DNA of 9,135 nucleotides from Acidimicrobium sp. Lineage in GTDB: Bacteria > Actinomycetota > Acidimicrobiia > Acidimicrobiales > Ilumatobacteraceae. Below, in pieces: positions 6,673 through 9,135 of the stretch (position 1 is the stretch's first letter; every line of letters begins with the position of its first letter). Under the pieces are notes generated by a model, which was not told where the DNA came from, searched no databases, and worked only from the letters and a program-made list of their open reading frames with translations. Location: NCBI GenBank assembly GCA_003535455.1, contig DOHD01000170.1, positions 3,228 through 12,362 of the forward strand, read 5' to 3'. The translations under genes and the position numbers were made by a program.

Positions 6673-7411
6673 TCGCCGTCGCACGCCACGCCCGAGCGGT
6701 GCGCTCGGCGATGCCGTATTGTTTGGCGATTGCCGCCGCGGTTTTGCCGCTCGCCACGGCGCGCAATACATCGACATGTCGCGATTGAATACCCTGACTT
6801 ATCGCCACGCTTATCAAACTTTCTAAACTAATTTCTTGAATGACTTCGTCGTTCTCTGGTTCGGCAACGATTTCACTCAATAATTTTGGCTCAACCGAGA
6901 ACACCTTGACTTTTTTTGTTCGATTGGCCTGCACGAATGCGAAGTATTCGCTGTCGAGCACGAGATTCGACGCAACTTTATTTGGTCGACGATGCCATGG
7001 ATATTGACGAATCACCGTCCACGCAGTCGGCAAAACCTCGGCTATCGCCGCATCAATACCACCGTCGAGAATTTGTCCACGACGGCGAGCAATCGCGACG
7101 AGAGGAGGAAGAATTCTCTGCAACACGATGCGCGCCGCTAGTTCGTCTTGGCTGGCGTGTTTGACTAGCAACCACAAATATCCGTCACCCTGAGAGTCGT
7201 CGCGAGCCGTATTAAAGCCCGCACGAACCAAAACTTGATCGAGATTTTCGACCTCACCGCCGGGCAGACGCCACGAATTGACCACGTCGACTTCTTTGCG
7301 ACGCGAACTGATTAGTTGCCATTCTTTAACCAGTTTTGAAACGGGACTGTTGGTTCGATGTGTCAGCCCGGGGCTCCACTCGAGCCGGGACGAATTTTGG
7401 TTTTCGGTCAT
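6635..7411 (-). CDS. Sigma-factor-like helix-turn-helix protein, uncharacterised
   Basis: The 258-residue soluble protein has two recognisable parts. The middle (about 88-165: DELAARIVLQRILPPLVAIA, then VIRQYPWHRRPNKVASNLVLD) resembles a sigma region 2-like segment seen in actinobacterial hypothetical proteins. The carboxy terminus (about 203-252) is a region 4/LuxR-like helix-turn-helix: RHVDVLRAVASGKTAAAIAK, then YGIAERTARAWRATAISELR. A linker of about 165-200 is acidic. This architecture suggests a DNA-binding or sigma-like regulator, but I know no established function, and key promoter-recognition residues cannot be judged by eye. The ATG at 7411 is the only good start; a GAGG sits too close (1 nt) to be a normal ribosome binding site. 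The gene overlaps the end of copA by 38 bp, tail to tail, and diverges from the hydrolase gene, the most obvious nearby target for regulation. Confidence 0.72.
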   Translation of the reverse strand: MTENQNSSRLEWSPGLTHRTNSPVSKLVKEWQLISSRRKEVDVVNSWRLPGGEVENLDQVLVRAGFNTARDDSQGDGYLWLLVKHASQDELAARIVLQRILPPLVAIARRRGQILDGGIDAAIAEVLPTAWTVIRQYPWHRRPNKVASNLVLDSEYFAFVQANRTKKVKVFSVEPKLLSEIVAEPENDEVIQEISLESLISVAISQGIQSRHVDVLRAVASGKTAAAIAKQYGIAERTARAWRATAISELRERTRCVA

Positions 7412-7498
7412 GCCTCAAATCGTTGAAAGGTGGCTTCACCGCGAACCTGACCCCACTTCTCACCGAAACTCTCACCGAGCCGAGCAAGTCGAAATTTT

Positions 7499-7515
7499 TA
7501 GGCATACTTGTTGGG
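7499..7515 (+). promoter_or_regulatory. Possible -10 element for a leaderless hydrolase transcript
   Basis: CATACT at 7503-7508 resembles a -10 hexamer and stands 6 nt before the GTG at 7515, so transcription could begin at or near the start codon. There is no good Shine-Dalgarno at normal spacing before this GTG. Leaderless GTG starts are common in Actinobacteria. The -35 is not recognisable, so this is tentative. Confidence 0.25.
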
Positions 7516-8171
7516 TGCGAATAACTTTGCCATCGGGCACAGCATGCGAGATCGACACGAGCGTCAAAGATCCGCGGATGGGATTAATAATCGCCCCGGA
7601 CATTTTTAGTTTGCGACCTCTTTACGACGATCTTGTCAAGCGCCTCGCAACCGAATGGCAGATGGCCGTGTGCGCTGTCGAGCCGTTTCCTGGTTTAAAC
7701 CTTGGACCAGAGATCGAACCGCGATTTGCGGCGGTTTCATCGCTAGATGACGCAAATCATCTGCGCGATCTGCATGAAGCAGCCGACGCGCTCGGCACTG
7801 CCGAAGTCGGATTGATCGGCTTTTGCATGGGCGGAATGTATTGCTTCAAATCAGCACGATCGAATCGATTCAAAAAAATCGTCTCGTTCTACGGAATGAT
7901 CAAGATTCCCGATGGTTGGAAGAGTGCAACACAAGAAGAACCACTTGAATTTCTGAAAAACGGTAACGCTGATCGCGTTTTGGCGATCATCGGCGGCAAA
8001 GATCACTACACCCCACCCAGTGACGTTGCCGAGTTGGTGAAATTAAACGTGCGCGCCCAGATTTATCGTGATGCAGAGCACGCATTCGCACACGACGCTT
8101 CACGACCAGCACATCGTGCACAAGATGCAGCCGATGCATTTGGTCGCGCCGAGGCTTGGCTAACCGACTGA
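7515..8171 (+). CDS. Dienelactone hydrolase family protein
   Basis: The 218-residue alpha/beta hydrolase opens VRITLPSGTACEID, then MGLIIAPDIFSLRPLYDDL (22-40) and VEPFPG (55-60). The nucleophile elbow is GFCMGG (102-107) with Cys104, where serine would sit in many hydrolases. Asp163 (GGKDHYTPP) and His189 (DAEHAF) complete the expected Cys-Asp-His triad. Family members hydrolyse dienelactones in chlorocatechol breakdown, but most genomic members have unknown ester or lactone substrates, and no aromatic-degradation genes are nearby. The start is placed at GTG 7515 because family similarity begins there. The same frame stays open back to ATGs at 7410 and 7278, but the added residues do not resemble the family and would run over the divergent gene's start and coding region. 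It ends 4 bp from the convergent CRP gene. Confidence 0.85.
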   Translation: MRITLPSGTACEIDTSVKDPRMGLIIAPDIFSLRPLYDDLVKRLATEWQMAVCAVEPFPGLNLGPEIEPRFAAVSSLDDANHLRDLHEAADALGTAEVGLIGFCMGGMYCFKSARSNRFKKIVSFYGMIKIPDGWKSATQEEPLEFLKNGNADRVLAIIGGKDHYTPPSDVAELVKLNVRAQIYRDAEHAFAHDASRPAHRAQDAADAFGRAEAWLTD

Positions 8172-8175
8172 TTTT

Positions 8176-8841
8176 TTAACTGGCGCGAAATTCGAGTTTT
8201 GCTCTCAACAGAATTCGATAGCGGCGATCGTGCTGTTCAATCCAACCGAGGCGGATGAAACTGGCAATTGCTTTGTTGACCCTCTCGCGCGATGCACCAA
8301 CCATGCCCGCAAGTTCTTCTTGAGTTATCGGCAAAACAAACTCGTCTTTGCCGTTCGAAAGTTCAAGCAATCGCTTGGCGGTTCTGCCCGTGACATCAAG
8401 AAAAACGCTGTCCGAGAGCACTTCGTCCATCGTGCGCAAACGGTTTGCGAGAAGTTTGGTGACACCCCACAGCATCGACGGGTTCGACTCGAGTTGCTCG
8501 CGAACAGTCTTATAAGAAATTTGCAATACCGAAGATGGCTCAATTGCCCGCGCCATCGCACTTCGCGCACCACCATCGAGCAAACCAAGTTCACCGAACA
8601 AATCGCCACGCTCCATTAATGCGAGCATGCTCTCTCGGCTGTCAAGTGGTCGATTGCCGATTGCGATTGCGATGCGTCCCGACAAAACGATGTACATCGA
8701 CTCTGGATTGTCACCCTCGTTAAAGAGAACGTCTCCGCGCTGAAGATTTTTTGTCTGAGCGGTCGAAACTATGTGCGCCAAAACCTCGTTTGATGTCTCG
8801 GCGAAAAACTCACTGCCTTTTAGTAGCTCATCGTGTCCCAT
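8176..8841 (-). CDS. CRP/FNR-family transcription regulator, GlxR-like
   Basis: The 221-residue protein has a cyclic-nucleotide-binding domain (about 12-115), a long dimerisation helix (about 118-145) and a winged-helix DNA-binding domain (about 150-218). The phosphate-binding cassette FGELGLLDGGARSA (82-95) retains the Glu84, Arg93 and Ser94 equivalents of cAMP-binding CRPs, so nucleotide binding is likely. The recognition helix reads VGASRERVNKAI (181-192), keeping the Arg-Glu of E. coli CRP (Arg180, Glu181) with Lys in place of Arg185; a site like TGTGA-n6-TCACA is expected. There is no Cys cluster, so it is not FNR-like. It resembles actinobacterial GlxR/Crp global regulators, although the gene context differs and orthology is unproven. 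The ATG at 8841 lacks a Shine-Dalgarno sequence, and only 30 bp separate it from the divergent ispD start, which suggests a leaderless message. Confidence 0.88.
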   Translation of the reverse strand: MGHDELLKGSEFFAETSNEVLAHIVSTAQTKNLQRGDVLFNEGDNPESMYIVLSGRIAIAIGNRPLDSRESMLALMERGDLFGELGLLDGGARSAMARAIEPSSVLQISYKTVREQLESNPSMLWGVTKLLANRLRTMDEVLSDSVFLDVTGRTAKRLLELSNGKDEFVLPITQEELAGMVGASRERVNKAIASFIRLGWIEQHDRRYRILLRAKLEFRAS

Positions 8842-8850
8842 AAGGTATTG

Positions 8851-8863
8851 ACGGTACTACCCT
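8851..8863. promoter_or_regulatory. Possible overlapping divergent -10 elements between the CRP gene and ispD
   Basis: On the plus strand TACCCT (8858-8863) lies 8 nt before the ispD GTG. On the minus strand TACCGT (plus coordinates 8851-8856) lies 9 nt before the CRP ATG. Both fit the loose TAnnnT pattern and would give leaderless or near-leaderless messages, as the 30-bp gap demands. The pattern is short and easily met by chance. Confidence 0.25.
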
Positions 8864-8871
8864 AAATAGGC

Positions 8872-9135
8872 GTGAACACCGTCTCAAAACAACGAGTTGG
8901 TGAAAAAATATGGACCATCGTCGTCGCTGCGGGCTCGGGCTCAAGATTCGGCAGTCCAAAACAGTTTGCACTAATTAACGAGCGTCGAGTTGTCGACTGG
9001 GCGGTTGAAACTGCGCGCATTTCTAGTGACGGAGTCGTCGTCGTCTTGCCAGCCGAGCAGGCGCAACGCGAAGGCGGTGTCGCGGGTGGCACGACGCGCA
9101 GCGCATCGGTGAGATGTGGTCTCGCGGCCGTACCA
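8872..9135 (+). CDS. ispD: 2-C-methyl-D-erythritol 4-phosphate cytidylyltransferase, amino-terminal part (cut by window edge)
   Basis: The 88 visible residues match IspD, which transfers CMP from CTP to methylerythritol 4-phosphate in the non-mevalonate isoprenoid pathway. The CTP-binding loop is VVAAGSGSRFGSPKQF (17-32) with Arg25 and Lys30. It is followed by VVDWAVETA (40-48), the strand VVVVLP (55-60) and GGTTRSASVRCGL (72-84), the equivalent of the GG-x-x-R-x-x-SV-x-x-GL block. The stretch between the VVVVLP strand and GG is about 12 residues, compared with about 24 in E. coli, so a loop or helix is shortened. The start is GTG at 8872, with an in-frame TAA three codons upstream. The remainder, and possibly a fused or adjacent ispF, lies beyond the window. 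It diverges from the CRP gene. Confidence 0.9.
   Translation, partial: MNTVSKQRVGEKIWTIVVAAGSGSRFGSPKQFALINERRVVDWAVETARISSDGVVVVLPAEQAQREGGVAGGTTRSASVRCGLAAVP

Noticed and set aside
7278..7514. Upstream in-frame starts for the dienelactone hydrolase (ATG 7278 and ATG 7410)
   Set aside because: The extra residues are not hydrolase-like. They would run across the start and coding sequence of the divergent helix-turn-helix gene; homology begins at GTG 7515.
8168..8180. T-run after the hydrolase as an intrinsic terminator
   Set aside because: The six T residues have no stem-loop before them, and the run lies in a 4-bp gap between convergent stop codons.

Overview
The window is a dense, gene-complete stretch of bacterial chromosome with intermediate base composition (roughly half G+C by eye). 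It looks like ordinary core metabolism, not an accessory island. I saw no IS element, phage gene, CRISPR array, tRNA or rRNA. Several features point to Actinobacteria, most plausibly a moderate-GC aquatic lineage such as Acidimicrobiia: a GlnR-like OmpR-family regulator with a degenerate receiver pocket, coexisting type II and type I glutamine synthetases, a CRP of the GlxR type, a single-chain GDT1 protein with an ELPDKT motif, four GTG starts, and very short intergenic gaps. The lineage is an inference from protein style.

Layout. (1) 1-374, minus strand: the amino-terminal glutaminase part of glutamine-dependent NAD+ synthetase, cut by the window edge. (2) 375-506: divergent control region with a palindrome and GlnR-like half-sites. 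(3) 507-3704, plus strand: a nitrogen cluster of glnII-type glutamine synthetase, a hairpin-bearing spacer, a GlnA2/alpha-type GSI, and a GlnR-like regulator 9 bp after glnA. (4) 3701-4288, minus strand: GDT1/UPF0016 cation transporter, whose stop overlaps that of the regulator. (5) 4369-6672, plus strand: CopA-type Cu+ ATPase behind a perfect palindrome. (6) 6635-7411, minus strand: a sigma-like helix-turn-helix protein overlapping the 3' end of copA. (7) 7515-8171, plus strand: dienelactone hydrolase family protein. (8) 8176-8841, minus strand: CRP-family regulator. (9) 8872 to the edge, plus strand: amino terminus of IspD.

How the genes fit together. The nitrogen cluster is the clear functional unit: two glutamine synthetase paralogues of different types are linked to the regulator that in actinomycetes controls glutamine synthetase genes. 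The divergently transcribed nadE encodes a glutamine consumer. The GSI copy has conservative substitutions at two positions of the known ammonium pocket and lacks the adenylylation tyrosine, while the GSII copy carries an unusual lysine-rich tail. A division of labour between the two enzymes is therefore worth testing. The two metal transporters (Mn/Ca-type and Cu) are adjacent and divergent. The CRP regulator and ispD share a gap of only 30 bp, which suggests leaderless transcripts.

Nothing here is clearly a new defence or mobile system. The best leads are the glutamine synthetase features, the copA palindrome, the uncharacterised sigma-like protein and the shortened IspD.
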